A stretch of 64,000 nucleotides of DNA from Drosophila persimilis (lineage: Eukaryota > Arthropoda > Insecta > Diptera > Drosophilidae), in NCBI RefSeq assembly GCF_003286085.1, contig NW_020825312.1:4650001-4714000 (forward strand), written 5' to 3'. Shown here in pieces: positions 14,593 to 28,095 of the stretch (the first letter of the stretch is position 1; each line of letters begins with the position of its first letter). Made by a program: the position numbers and the translations under genes. The notes under the pieces are model-generated. The model was not told the origin of the DNA, searched no databases, and saw nothing but the letters and a program-made list of their open reading frames with translations.

Positions 14593-16001
14593 CACTTTAT
14601 CAAATGACGTACGGGTGACATCTCCTGTTCCCCCCTTTCCAGTTGGCATCTATTTTTGTCGCTTAGTTGTGCATCTACTGGTAAGCTGCTAAGTAACCGA
14701 AACTGGAATTAGCCGAAGCCATATTTAGTGACAATTAGTGAGAAAACAACAACACCAACAACAGCGGCAAAGCAAAACAATTTCGAACGAGGAACGAGGA
14801 ACGAGCAGTACGAGTATTATATGCCAAAAATGTGTAATGCGACACAGTTTGTGAAATGCGAGACCCAACGAAAAGTTCATCCAATCGCTGGCTGGCGGTG
14901 GCGACTCCAGCCGGCAAATGTGGCAGGCAGGTGCCGCACACTGTCGACCAAAATGCAAATTTTTGAGCGGATTTGATGGGATTGCTGTTGTTTTGAAATG
15001 CCCGGAGTGGAGCATTCGTTATGTAGATGGATGGATGGAGCTCCGGGTACGATAACGAGATGAGATTTTCAATATCAAAAGGCACTTTATCACATTATTA
15101 AAATATTGAGAGGAGTTTTCTGAAATAAAGAAATATAAACGATACAAAGCGAATACGAATGGAAATTAAATGAATATAAATATAAATAGAAGACATAGTT
15201 GACTACAGGTAAAAAAGCGGCGATCACGCACACAACGTGTATGTTGTTTTCGCTTCAGTGTGTCCTGTGAGAGCGATGAGAGACTGACAGAAAAACATAT
15301 TAAAACGCAATTGGGTACGACGTCCAGCATCATGGTAACCCCAATCTATGTACAAGCCATCAAAACTGTCCCAGATAACGGCTATAAAAACCAAAGCCCG
15401 ACATTTGCAGCAAGACAACGTAACAAACGTAATGAATTATTGGCCAAAATACTTAATATTCTGTGGATGAAAGGGCCAAAGACCAGAAAAAATCTGTTCC
15501 ACGTCCATCTCCAAGTGACAACTGGCACTGGCCTCAGGGGGGGCTGCGGGAGGCGGTGACTGGATGGAGTCTAACGAGTGGCATTGAAACACTTAACGCG
15601 TTTATATTTAAAATGTATGACTACGCATATGGTGTCTGGCTAAGTACATAAATGTATAAGTGTCTCTACGATATGCTGGGGGTCTACTATACATACATAC
15701 ATACATATATGCATACGGATCGTACGCGTATGTGGGTCTTGAGTTGTTGCTGTTTCTGCTGAGCTGCTTCTGCTTTTGGCTTACAGCACACACACACACA
15801 GTGCATACATAATTAATTTATAAATTGTTAAGACAACGAACGAAACAACACTTGGCTGTACATTTCTTTTGATGCTTTATCAACTGAGTGAGGTGGAGTG
15901 GGGGTCGATTGCGGCTGTGGCTGGGTCTTGGGGCTGGGTGGGTTGGGTTGGGTGGCAGCGATACGCTTCGTTTGGGCTGGCTTGACAGCTGCCTACTGGT
16001 C

Positions 16002-16037
16002 GGGTGGTCGGGGTGGTCGGGGTGGTCGGGATGGCCG
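16002..16037. repeat. 9-bp G-rich tandem repeat
   Basis: Four units of GGGTGGTCG, the last one GGATGGCCG. The G tracts could support a quadruplex. Confidence 0.85.
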
Positions 16038-17345
16038 GGGCGTGTGTGATTGGATGGGAGATGGGATGGCGAGTACAGTCAGCCCGTCTCAATTAAGCGC
16101 AAATTGAATTAAATACTTTCACATGCGAAAACAAAGCTGGCCAAACACGCACATGGCCGGAGACACAGCCACACAGACTGGCAGAGATAGACATGCTGGG
16201 GAAGTGTTTTTGCTATTAAAAAGGAAGATGGGAATGTACCGGAGAGCAGGAGACAGGGACAGCCAGTCAGAGGAGGCAGGAATTGAAAGGCAGTGAGCAC
16301 CTAAATGGAAATTCACCAAAATCTGGAAGACGAAATAACAACCTGAGAAAGCCGAGATGCAAAGATAACAAATTGAATCTCCGAGGGAGATTGTGGGAGT
16401 AGTCGTTTCTTAGAGTTTGGCCAAGGTCCTCAGGAGTACCACGGGTTGGCAAGGACACGATTCAATGACTTTGGATCGCTGTATTCCACAATTAGGCGGC
16501 ACTCCCTTGGCTGTGCTGTTTTGCCCCACTGTGCTAAGGCCTCTGATTGTTGCCGTAAATCCGATTCGCCGCCGAGACTATTACGTGGTTAAACGCACAA
16601 TGTCCACATAGGTCTCAGATGGCAGATCCTCCTGCTGATGCGGCTGCTGCTGCTGCTGCTGTTGGCCAGGCACACACAATCAGTTGACCCACACGAGCAC
16701 ACACACGTACGATAGATAGAGGGATACATGGGACATAGATACAAATTCAATCTTTTACTGCCTCCTCCTATCTGACGGCATCGTTTCACTTTTGTTTCTA
16801 CAATTTTACACTTGCTTTGGTTTTGGCTTTGGCTTTGGCTTTCGCCTGGGCTGCTGACTCTCTCAATTCTGGCCCTGGCCACCTTTTTGTTTTATTTCGG
16901 GTGGGGTTTTGTTTTTGGTGTGGCACAATCTCCTCCAGTGCCCGGTTTTGTACGAGTGTGGCTCCTCCTATCCGCTCCTGACAGATTTTTCTGCGTTGAT
17001 TTGTCTTGGTCCGTGTGTGCGAGTCGGTTCAGCCTTTAATTCATTAGACCACAATCGTATTAAGTCTGCAGTTGGGGCGGGCCTGCAATTTCATTTCATT
17101 TCAGTTGAGGTTTTTTCTTTTTTCTCTCCCTTTCATGACACTTTTTTCCCCATGGCATCGCTTACACACACGCACACACACACAGACACACACACACAGG
17201 CGGCCACACTTGGCTCTGGGACATGACAGCTTTTGGCTGTCATGTTTAGTCCGCGCGTTGTGTTGTGATTTCCGTTTCCGCTGGCACGGCAATCCGGCAA
17301 TCCGGCAAATGCATGCGGCTGTCTCTTTCACGCTTTTTACGCACC

Positions 17346-17379
17346 CCACCGCACCGCACCGAACCGCACCGCACCGCAC
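17346..17379. repeat. (CCGCA)n pentamer array
   Basis: About seven pentamers with one CCGAA variant. Confidence 0.85.
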
Positions 17380-18520
17380 GCTACGTGTCGCGTCCAATGA
17401 AGAGTACAAGCAAAAAGCGAGCAGACGGAAAAAAGTACTACCGACGGAATTACAAGTTATCGCGCAGAATGGGACACGCACCGCCATTCACTTCGAAAGC
17501 TGTAAAAGTCAATAACATCGTTAGCAAAAAATAAAAGAATCAAATTGAAAATATAGTAAGACAGCCACGACAAACACACAAAAAAAGCACCGAAACGCAG
17601 CGAAAATAAAATAAAACTTCAGACATCGCTCCGCTAATAAATTCGTCAACGGAATAATTTGCCAAAAAACAAAAAGAAAGATAAAGATACTTTCAACAGT
17701 GCTTCGACTAGGAGATACTCACTACTAAGGCAACTGATTGACAGGGACAGAGACATGACATGATAACTGATCTTTCTTAAGATAGCTTGGTATCTTTGGG
17801 ATGCTTAGATGCCCTTCTGCTAGTCTGCTATCATTTGATTGATTCTAGTAAGTTCAGTGGGTTAATTAATCCTTTCAGATATAGATCTTTTAACTGTTTA
17901 AACTATTATCAATTACTATATCCTTAGATAAAGTACAAACACATGCAATTGTTCCTTCATTAGTTACGAATGGAACCCAGTTCTCATTAAGAGCCGAGTT
18001 TTTAATCGATAATTATCGATAATTACCATTATAAAGTTCGTATTCCGCTGTGCAACTCTAAGTTTGTCTATTAAGACCTGCTATAGGTTATATATGGTTT
18101 CCTTAGCTTCGATTTGTAATCGATCTGGTGGCTGCAGGGCTCCTTCTTTCTCACTCCATTTCTTAGCTTAGATTGGTCTTGAAGTGTAGTAGAACACGAT
18201 CACAATCGACAGTTAAATGTATAATGCTTCAGTTCAGTCTTCTTTGATTCTAATAGGAAAATCAGGAATCGGCTGTCAGTATGCAAAAAGATGATATTTT
18301 TTCTTAGTCCTTTGCCCAAACGAACACTGAACATTTTCCAACCGTTTAAGGGCGCCGCTCCTTGCCCATTTCGTACATTCCCCGCCGCAGAGCTCTGCAT
18401 ACCCCGTTAGGATAACCTCTTGGTTATTGGGTATTAAAAATGTAGAGACTCTAAGCGGATTTCAACATGCTTCATCCGCCCACGCTCGCTCATTGCTCAT
18501 TGTGTGTGCGCGCCTGTGTC

Positions 18521-18543
18521 TGTGTGTGTGTGTGTGTGTGTGT
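18521..18543. repeat. (TG)n microsatellite
   Basis: About 11 uninterrupted TG units. Confidence 0.9.
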
Positions 18544-18714
18544 CTGAGGAGACGATTTTGTCGACGCCATCGCTGCCTGTTACAGGAAATCAAAGCTTAT
18601 CAGCGACTACAAGGACGACTGTCGTTGGCGCTGCGTCCTCGCTGCGAACCCTCCATTCCCTTGGAACCCTCTTTAGGCCTGGCATGCGATGCTATTCTAT
18701 GCTATTCGAACATC

Positions 18715-18763
18715 CAGAACAGTCAGAACAGTCAGAACAGCCAGAACCGACAGAACAGCCAGA
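18715..18763. repeat. 9-bp CAGAACAGY tandem repeat
   Basis: Five units; the fourth is CAGAACCGA, and the third and fifth end in C. Confidence 0.85.
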
Positions 18764-19453
18764 AATGGCGGGGATTCGGATTCCCACCCATTAAATTACA
18801 TGTCGATGGCATTTCGAGCATTTGCTTTTTTTGGGTGGCAAGAGCAGGGCGGAAAGGGGAGGGTGTGCATCCACCCACACTTGTGTGGTAATCGTAATGT
18901 GCGTGGAAATTGATGTCAACAGGTTAATAAGATCTATATTTATGGCGCATTTATACTATACTCGTCGTATGTGTGTTCTCTAAGTGACTCCCTCTCTGCC
19001 CCAGCCCCTGTCCTCGTCCCTGCCTCTGGCACTGACTCCGTCTGACTCACGCCGCGTGTGTACCGAGCAGATAAAAGATTATACAGCTTTGCTTCAAGTG
19101 GCTTGAATGTGTAATATAATGCGCCATAAGAGGTAAGTGGGCGGTTAATTAAGGAATCTTTTTAAATACGTGCCACGGTATTTCTTTGAAACTGAGGAAG
19201 GTATCATTTCGGTTGCTGATCTGGTGGGTGTCGTGTCTCATTTTGTCCTGAGATTAGCAAAAAGGATTATTCGTGTCCTGCAAGTTGGACAGAGGGTTTT
19301 CCAGCACATCATTTATGATATAATTATCTAGGAATACCTATTACCCAACCGAGTACCGGACTTTAGATTTTTTCAGCGTAACCCCCAAAAACCACATCAC
19401 AAAGAACATTTTTAATTACATCAGTATTTCGACTTTTTAGTCCCTTCTTCCCT

Positions 19454-19475
19454 GTCTCTCTCTCTCTCTCTCTCT
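19454..19475. repeat. (TC)n microsatellite
   Basis: About ten TC units followed by a short TG run. Confidence 0.85.
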
Positions 19476-21837
19476 GTGTGTCTCCCTCTCTACTTAATAC
19501 TACGGCTCAAGCGAAACTTTAATATTAATACTTTGGTGAAAGGAAATAAAAGAGAGAAAAGTGAAAATATTGAGAGCAAATTTTTCACAGTCCATTTAAT
19601 TTAATTAATTTTCATTCGCAATAAATTTTGTTTTTCTGCTGTGGCGGGCATTCTGTCCTCGGAAAGGATGAGGGCGAGGACGAGGGCGATGACAAAGACG
19701 ACGACAGAGCAGAGATGAGATGCGACGAGCGAAAAAAATGTTGAATTTAAATATATATCATGCTTCGATATCACAGACACGGCTATGATTGACTTTTCCA
19801 CTAAGTGGAAGGAGCTGGCAGGGGGTTCCGGGGGGAGAGTCCCCGCTCGTATAGAAACCGGGCTATCTATAATCAATTTACACAATTTCCTCGTCATTTC
19901 CGCGATGCGATGCCTGCACAGAGCCACGGCCATGGCTGGCAGAGCCATGGCACAGGCCAAAGTAAGCTTTTAGAGAAGTAGCCTGAATTAGTATCCCACT
20001 GATTGCTTTCAGCTTTGCTCTCTCCCATGCCCTCCCACGTCTTTCTTTCCGCGTCCATCGCTTTCGCTGGCTTCCTTTGAGCCAGCCATAGTACAATGTT
20101 CCCTGTCAGCAGTAGTTGTAGGACAGGCGTTTTTGTTAGCCGCTGCTCAAAATAGATTAACATCTTCACGCAGCAGCAATTAAACATGTAGCAGACACAT
20201 AGATTTTCCTCGGCACAAATGCTTTCCTCCACTCAAGTAAAAAGTTCATTGGAAATTGGCAATAGACGAACAAAAGATGCTCTAGAGAAGCTGTGCTAAT
20301 TTTTCGGGGGGGATTACATATCCCATTCCATACGCCTTTGATGTCATTTCTTACGAACTTTGAGGGCGTTCTTGGAATCCTTCGACTTTAAATTAGAATG
20401 AAATATAAATCAATATACAAAATGTATACGCCACCAAAATGATTTAGCTTCTGGCTTAGTTATGATTAGGGGGAAGCCTTCATGGGGCTCCATCCTTATT
20501 CCCAGTTCCTTATTCCGTATTCCCTTCTCCATGCTACCCCAAGTGAGGGCATCTAAATACTGACCCCGCATATTGATACGCAGACGACGACGTAAAGTCG
20601 ACTTAGGGTACACGAGAACTCCACCCCAACAGCCAGCCGGATGTCAGTGGAAGTGGAGGAAAGACAAGGCATAAGAAGGCAACTTTTCTTTGGCTTTGGC
20701 TTTTCTTTTCTGGTTTCCTTTTTTTCGCCATGCTGTACGTTCGCTTTAGTTGTGTTTTGTGGGCGGCGCACATGACTGGAAATTATTTAAGCAGCTGTCA
20801 GCTTTGCACCGTCGCGCTTTGCCACAGCCACGGCCCGGCCCTGGCCCGCCCCGACCCCGAGCTGGAGACAGGCCCAGAGTCAGCGACAGGGCCAGAGTCA
20901 GAGCCAGAGCCAGAGCCAAGTCGAGATGAGGAATATGGTAGGATCGGAAATGGGAGATAGGGGTAGGGTTGGATGAAGAGACAGTCACAAATTGGCAGGC
21001 TGCCTTCCTAGTTTGCTCCGTTGACTTTTTAAGCGCCAAGTGCGCACCCTGAACGCATGAAGATAAAAAGTACGAAAATAATCTTTCCCGTCTGTCTGCC
21101 TCGCCTCTGTTCCAGTGCTCCACTCCGCCAGTGCGTGTGTGTGGCGTGGTGTGGCTTAACTACCCGTACGAGGAGTATGTCTGCATAAAAGTGAAGTTTA
21201 AGGATAAGAAATGGGGAGCGGAACCGATTTTCTGCCACGTCCAAGTTGCGCCACTACAAAAAATGAGAGAACGTGGAAATTCAATCAGCCAAGAGTTCGG
21301 GTTAATTAAAAATTCGATGGCTGTGGTTGTTCCCAAAGAACCCTAATGGATTCTCCGATGCTGTGCCAGTGCTCAAGTAAATAATCATTGCATTCAATCG
21401 AAGATTTCTATCTGAAGTTCAGACTTTTATGTACCACAAAATTACATAATTAACGATTTCCAGTATCCGTTCTAGTTAATTGATTTTATTTATAAACACA
21501 CCAAGGAATAACAGTACAGATAAGAGCACTGTTTCTTTTATTTATACCACGCACTAGATTGGGTTCTCCAGATAACGAATGTTGTCCAGTAAAAACCCAA
21601 TCCATTCAAATGGATTATGTGACCAGTGTTAAGATGCGTCGAGGGCAGTCAGTTTGTGTTGCTCTCTCGCTCCCCTCCGCCAGAGGGCGCACCCTGCACG
21701 AGGAAGAGTGTGTGAGAGAGAGAAAATGAGTAAACGCTTGGAAGGGGGTTGCGTAGTTTCATTAGTTCCTTCTGGCTATAATAATGATCTGATCTCGTAG
21801 ATATGTTAGTTCTTTCAGATTTCTCGAATGCCACAGA

Positions 21838-22128
21838 TTTTCATTTTTTGTGGTGGCGGAAAGAGGCGGGGTGAAATTTTGAAATACACTTGAAATAGTG
21901 TGATATCACAGGAGTCTGAATACCAAATTTGATTACTCTAGCTCTTATTGTATCTGAGATCTAGGTGCTAATCGGGACGGACGGACAGAAAGACGTGGCT
22001 ATATTGATGCTGATCAAGAATATATATACTTCATAGGTCCGGAAACGCTTTTTCCTGGGTGTTACACAAATCTATTTCCACCACAAATATAATACATCCC
22101 TAAAATCTTTGAGTATCGGGTATAAAAA
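21838..22128. mobile_element. Fragment of a common Drosophila interspersed repeat
   Basis: The segment carries the ordered motifs GTGGCGGA, GTGTGATATCACA, a block on ACTCTAGCTCTTATTG, GACGGACGGACAG, GATCAAGAATATATATACTT, GGTCCGGAAACGC, TGGGTGTTACACA and a terminal GAGTATCGGGTATAAAA. From memory this order and wording are shared by many interspersed repeats in Drosophila, and the TGGGTGTTACACA ending resembles obscura-group copies. No coding sequence is left. The exact family (Helitron/DINE-like, LTR or other) and the orientation are not assigned. Boundaries are approximate. Confidence 0.7.
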
Positions 22129-22963
22129 TTTATGTCAAAAAATTGGCAATAAAAGTTTATCCTGTTCCAGGATGTTACATTTTTCATACACCTAGGCTTT
22201 CGACAGTGATGTTTTTAAACTCATAATTCTTATTTTTGATCTCTGTTTTTTTTATTGTTAGCAAATAGAACGATACTTTTTATGCAGCGATAAAATCACG
22301 AAAAAATACAATTTATGACTAAAAAAATTGTATTCTACGAGCATTTCATAAGCTATTCCATGACAACGAATTCTAGATAGGCCCTTTGAAAAGATAAAAT
22401 GGCAGCCCTGCATCAGTGTTGCAGTATATAATAGATTTAAGAACTAGTATATTTAGACTATGCGATGAATGTTCTTTAGTTTCGATCCTATGGACACACT
22501 TCTTCAATATTCAAAATGTTCCCATAACCAGCTCCATGATCAGGTCGATTTTTGGAGTTCCAGTTAAAAACCGAAATAATTTAATACGATCCTTGAATTG
22601 GCTTACTCTCGGTAACAAGTCTTTGAAGTGGAATGCAAAAAATGTAAGAAAAATAATGTGAACTGTAGATGGAATTTCATTACTTGCACCTTTGCAAAGT
22701 AATTGAAATGTTTATCTAGAAGACATCGCAGCTAGTCCCAACTGACCCTAATAAAGCCGGAAACTATTTTAGCTGCTTTTTAGCTAAGAGATATGTATGT
22801 ATTTAATCAAATAAAAGGTTTCCCATCCCACAAAGCACCTCGACTTAAGGACTTACCATATGCATATTGCCAACACGCCACATCGTGGATGGCAAAAAAT
22901 GTCAACCCAAAAGGGAAGGAAAAAAATAGATGGGATAACTTGCTGCAGTACCGTACTCCAAAC

Positions 22964-23002
22964 CCCGAACCCGAACCCGTACCCGTACCCGTACCCGTAC
23001 CC
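22964..23002. repeat. (CCCGTA)/(CCCGAA) array
   Basis: Two CCCGAA units followed by four CCCGTA units. Confidence 0.85.
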
Positions 23003-25020
23003 AAATACAAAGACTGTGGTGTGGTTAAAGTCAAAGTTGGTCTCGAGTTGATACTGCTGTTGCTGTTGGGATGTTGGGATGTTGGGAGTACTGCTGTTTG
23101 TTTTTTGGGGTGTTTGAGAATTTATTTATTGGCGCAGACTGGCATTGCTGCTGCTGCGTTGTTGCGTTGCTGCGTTGCCGCGGAAGACGTGGCAGTTTTG
23201 GTGGCAGCCGTTGGTCGGGCAACATTTTAGTGCCGGCTTTATTTAGGTGCAGCGCACGGTCTGAGGACTGAGGACTGAGAACTGACTCCCAGAGTAATGG
23301 GTTAAATAAAAAGCTAACTGCTAACTGCTATGCAGGTGCACGGGCGACTATCACCGAGACAATGTTTAACTATGGCTTTAAATGCTTAATTGTGAAATAG
23401 TTTTGCCGCTAGGACCAGGACTCTGCTCCTGTTGGTTCGGCTGTGTTGGCCAGTTGTTTATTCCTGTTGCCCCTAATGGAGGTTTAATGCAATTTGTGTA
23501 CACAGTACAGAGAATGCCGACACACGAAGAAATTGTTTGCTATCGATAGACGGATACTTTACACCCGGAGAAAAAAGGCCTGACCACCGAAAAGTTACAC
23601 TTGGATTTAAACATTTACATATGCCAATTATATTTGCCACGAGCGCTCTCGTAATAACAATAATATGAAAATATTTCACATTTAAATTAAATATTTTCAT
23701 ATTTCAAATAAAATAAATATCAAAAAAGGACTTTTGTATATTTTTATGTTTAAATCTAAGTTAATTTTATTTAATTTATAAATCTGTGTCATTTAAAAAC
23801 CGATTATTTCACTTCAATATACCATTTTTCTCTCAGTGTTGTTGGCCAGGAAGTGCAGTCACACCTTTTGTGGGGTTTAATTAATTCTTAGCCACTGTGC
23901 GCTGTAGTCTTTTATTAAAAAAGAATCTAGACTCTGCACATATACATATAAAGAGTAATCTATCTATGTATAAATAACAGAGTAGAAAAGATGCACTTAC
24001 GATTATAATTTCTAGGATACATCACTTATTTTGGTTAGTTTCTGGGATTATCGTTGTAGTTTTAATACTGTAGCTGATTAGTTCGGAAAGATTCGGTAAG
24101 ATTTTGATTTATTGGGTATTTTTGTCGTCGCAAAAGGGCAGCCACACCTGTGATTATTGCTACTCAAAATACGTACTACGGGTATTCGCGTGCCTTTCCC
24201 CAAAACGACGACACGGCGTTGCCGTTCACTGTTTTCTGAAGAATCCCTGAACCACAACACAAATAACGTTTATTCCTTCAACTTCTGCTTAGCTCTCCCC
24301 TCGGCTGTTTTCGGGGGGGAGCCCCACTCCTGCTCCTCCTGAGAGCGTGGTAATTAAAGCGAAATAAAGTGTGGGTGGGTGGGTTTTTATGGCTTGGTCC
24401 CGAAGATGTGGAATGTGGGATGGGGGGGTGGCAGCCTGCCGGCAATCCTTTAAATGTTTGTCTAGCTGTTTGGAAGTCATCCTTATCCTTGGCAGAAGGG
24501 GGGGAGGGGGAGCCCCATGTAGATGTTGGAGTTATGGGCGTGCCTGGCATAGTTGTTGTTGCTGCTGCTGTCTGCTATTCATCGTCGCTGCCGGGGAGGT
24601 TCTGCTGTAGTCACAGTCACAGTCGCACTTTCTTTTGTTGCTACTGTTGCTGTTGTTGTTCGTACTACGTAAAATTAATTTGCACAGCCGTTTTTCATTT
24701 CGTTTGTCGCTTCAATGTTTAATGTCTACGCTGTGTGTGCCTGTGTCTGCCTGTGTGTGTGTGGGGGAGTGGGCGTGGGAGTGGGCGTGTCTGTATCTCT
24801 GTGTGAACGTTCCTTGCATATTTTAGCAAGATTGCATTCATTCCAAATTCATCGCACTTATACCCACCCACCCAGAAGCCCACCTGCCCTACACACCTTT
24901 CGCTCCAATACTTCCAAAAGGAGCTACAATCACTTACTCCTCTGCCTGGCACGGCCTGTCCTGGAGTGGACTGGGCCTGGGCCTGGGCCCGAGACTTGGA
25001 GCACTGGGAGCACCGTGGGG

Positions 25021-25054
25021 ACTGTGACTGCGACTGCGACTGCGACTGCGACTA
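25021..25054. repeat. (ACTGCG)n array
   Basis: Five to six hexamers, the first with T for C. Confidence 0.85.
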
Positions 25055-25802
25055 AGAGGAGCAGTTACGACGAGGTCTAAAGGTAGATTTATTTGTGCTT
25101 AGCTTCCTCTGAAACGTTTACCTGCAAATTTATAACATTTTTAATGCTAATGCAAATTTGCAAACACAATTCGAGCGTTTATGCCATGAAAGGAGTTAAT
25201 TTCCTTTATGAACAAAAGGCGTCTACATTGTGAGCACCTCGACCCAGATCCTTTTCAGAGGTGGGATGGTTGGGGATGGGGAAGGGGATGGTAAATGAAG
25301 GAATGCCATAGAAATGTCTCAGATTTTCTTAAGTAAGCTTAAGGCTTAAGGAGAATATTGAAAGAAAAATTACAATCGAAAGGGTGCTTTTATATCGGGT
25401 GTTTATATCGTAGCTACTCATTATTTTACTTAATAATATTCATAGATATAAATACGAGTATGGAGACTAATTGATAACTATATTTTCCACTTTCCTTGCA
25501 GAACTTGAACGATTTAAACGAATGACTTGAATGAATTTGTGGAAGACTTTGAAGGAGAAAAGATTCAGCAGTCGCATACTTTATGAGCCACGTAAGTCCG
25601 ATCTCCCAGCTCATTAACATCGAACCCCCATCGGGCTGCCGAGCAGTCGATATATCATTTTACGAGTGCCGTCATGGGCCGCCATCAAAGTAAACAATTT
25701 GACCAGAATGATACCCTTAAGCGCGCTGCAATAGCTGGCAATTTACCTCTTTTTTTGGGGTCTGAATGGCCGTAAAGTCTGTGTCGGAGGGCTGAGAGAG
25801 AC

Positions 25803-25822
25803 AGAGAGAGAGAGAGAGAGAG
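25803..25822. repeat. (AG)n microsatellite
   Basis: Ten AG units within a longer GA-rich stretch to about 25850; such GAGAG runs can bind GAGA factor, which is not tested here. Confidence 0.85.
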
Positions 25823-26689
25823 ACAGGGAGAGAGTGAGAGATATATAGAGAGGACTGAAATTGGGAGGCAAAAAAAATTTATAGACAAACTTGTGCTACT
25901 GCAGCGCGGGGCGAGGCGAGGCGGTGCTTGGGTGGCCGAACTTTTGCCTGAATATAATATTCATAAATTTAATCCGAACAAACACTTTTCGCGTATTTCG
26001 TGGGCTTTATATTTGGTTTTTCTTGGTTTTGTTCTTGCTCTTATTTCTGCCCGTTTATCACTGAGACGACGTCAAGTATTCCACTTTTGCAACATTTTCC
26101 GGGTTCGGTTCAGTTCGGTTTGCTTTTGCTTCTGCCTCGCCCCCGCCATCACCCGCCCTCTCCCTGTGTTTTTGGTGGCAGAGAAGAAATAAACAAAATA
26201 AATAATTCATAATGCAAATAGGCCAAAATACACACAGACAAACCGAATGCCAAGGCAACGAGAAAATAAGAGCCCGAGGCACCATTGCAACCCAGCTCAG
26301 ACTCAGCCCCATCCCTAGCCTCATCCTCAACCTCAGTCTCAATCTGGCTCTGACTTAGATTCGGACTCCACTCGACTCCACTCCATGCCAGGCCTCCACG
26401 CCACTCTAAACCACTTGGATCCGTCGAGGACTGGGAGGCAATCTGGCCTATGTCCTGTGTCCTGTGTACATAAGCAGTTTTCAGCCGAAAGGATTATCAA
26501 ACGAATCAGGTATTCCCAGCATTGTTGGCATTGCCCCCCAAATGAGGGATTCTTTGGGGACATAAAACACTAAAACAATAAAAAAGAATGTCAAAAGAAC
26601 GCTTCAACAGGCACTGGAAGAAAATTCTAAACTATTACCAAATAAGTTTATATTTGTCAATGTTTTAGGAATAGTTTAGTCCAGCACAG

Positions 26690-27250
26690 CTGGATTAGGG
26701 ATCAGTCATGCTTACATGATTATGATGCATAAATTCATGCATCAGTTTTTCAAAAATGAGGCGTAAAAACAGTACGATCCATTTTCGTGTTGGATTCATT
26801 GCTGGTGCTTTATTTCGATAGCTGATAGTATCGTTAAGAACACGCCCTAAGTCGCGAAAACGATTATACGATATGTTTTTCGGTTCCATTCGCGAGACTT
26901 CGAAGTTCGATAGTTCCTGAGCTGAATATATTTAAGTAAGGAATGTATGAAAGGCATGATGCATACATGATGTATATTGTTGAGAGATCCCTTTCCCTTA
27001 AATCACGTCACATTGAGCTCGTTCAGCAGCACAGCTTGCTCAGCGCTCAGTGATTGACTGCATACGATAGTGCCGATGATTAGCGATTGTCATGCATGAA
27101 TTCATGCAACAGATGGAGCATAAAAATGCATGTGATGTGCTCCATGTGATGCATTTCTTTTTGCCTATATCGAAATGATGGATGGACTTATGCATGTGCA
27201 AATTAATCATCGCCACTATCGGGTGAAATCCATCACTGAGTGATGATCCA
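26690..27250. repeat. ATGCAT-palindrome cluster, possible unrecognised element relic
   Basis: Within 560 bases there are a 22-bp interrupted palindrome (arms TGATGCAT at 26723-26730 and ATGCATCA at 26737-26744), a perfect 16-bp palindrome TGCATGAATTCATGCA at 27093-27108, further GATGCAT copies at 26958 and 27149, and ATCACTGAGTGAT at 27232-27244 with a related CTCAGTGATTGA at 27046. On the minus strand a 64-codon frame (26889-26695) has non-repetitive composition. I recognise no transposase in it. It may be a decayed DNA transposon or a binding-site cluster; both are inference. Confidence 0.3.
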
Positions 27251-27761
27251 TTGATTCAGATTGTCCAAAACTTGAATAAACCGAACTCAAACCAAATCTT
27301 TAAAGATTTTGTTTTTGGAACACGGCTATTTTGGTTTAATTAATTCAACAGTCTGTGGCCCTGTCTGCATTGGTGGCAATAGTGTCAAGTCCATATCCCC
27401 TTTTCTCGCTGTGCACGCTCTTTCGGGGTGAACTTATGGTCTGCATGGCTAAGCCACGGTTAAGGGTTTTACGGCTTAAAATAGTCAACCAAGGCTAAGC
27501 AGAAACAGGGGCCGCAACATCAACCGGATGCGGGGTGCTTCGCGCGGGGGAGGAGAAGAGAACTGGAAAGGGCAGCAGCGCATATATTAAATAAAAAATG
27601 CAAAATCGTGGGTGAGGGTGATGAACGGGCGTGTGGGGGGAGGGTAAATGCAACTAAAATAATCAACAAAAAAAGGAGGAAAAAGTAGGTGGAAATGCAA
27701 GAAAAAGCAGCAAAAGCAGGCAACATCTAGCGTAATCGCCATGCAACACACAGATACACAC

Positions 27762-27800
27762 ACACCAGCACACACACACCAGCACACACACACCAGCACA
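27762..27800. repeat. 14-bp CA-rich tandem repeat
   Basis: CAG recurs every 14 bases (27766, 27780, 27794) with CACACAC between. Confidence 0.8.
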
Positions 27801-28063
27801 CATACAAAGAGAGAGCATGGTAAAAAATGCAACAAAATCGGATTAAAAAGTGCTCACGGGTTGAGCAACCGAGCAAAAGACCAAAGCCAAAGCCAGGCAG
27901 AAACAAACGCAAACGCAAACACCAAAACCCTCTACCAAAAGCATTTTTGCCCTGGCAAAAGAGATACAAATTGCAGTAAGACGGTTTTTTATAGTTCAAC
28001 GATGGATTTACGATGTTGCCTGACTTTGAACTACATTTATTGGGGTTGAGTTTCAGCCCCCAA

Positions 28064-28095
28064 GCCACCGTGCCACCGTGCCACCGTGCCACCGA
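28064..28095. repeat. 8-bp GCCACCGT tandem repeat
   Basis: Three perfect units and a fourth ending in A. Confidence 0.9.

Larger units (their letters stand above)
10001..21837. other. Non-coding block, no gene recognised
   Basis: Mixed AT-rich and simple-sequence DNA. It holds a 16-bp perfect palindrome ACATATGTACATATGT at 12950-12965 and a tandem duplication of ATCGATAATT at 18005-18024, besides the arrays listed separately. Open frames of up to 154 codons exist but are repeat-driven or match no family I recognise. Confidence 0.6.
22129..26640. other. Non-coding block, no gene recognised
   Basis: This block follows the interspersed repeat directly. The first 550 bases are AT-rich and could include more decayed mobile-element sequence (one open frame of 81 codons at 22416-22661 has no recognisable similarity). 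The rest is ordinary intergenic or intronic DNA with CCCGTA, ACTGCG and GA arrays. Confidence 0.55.
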
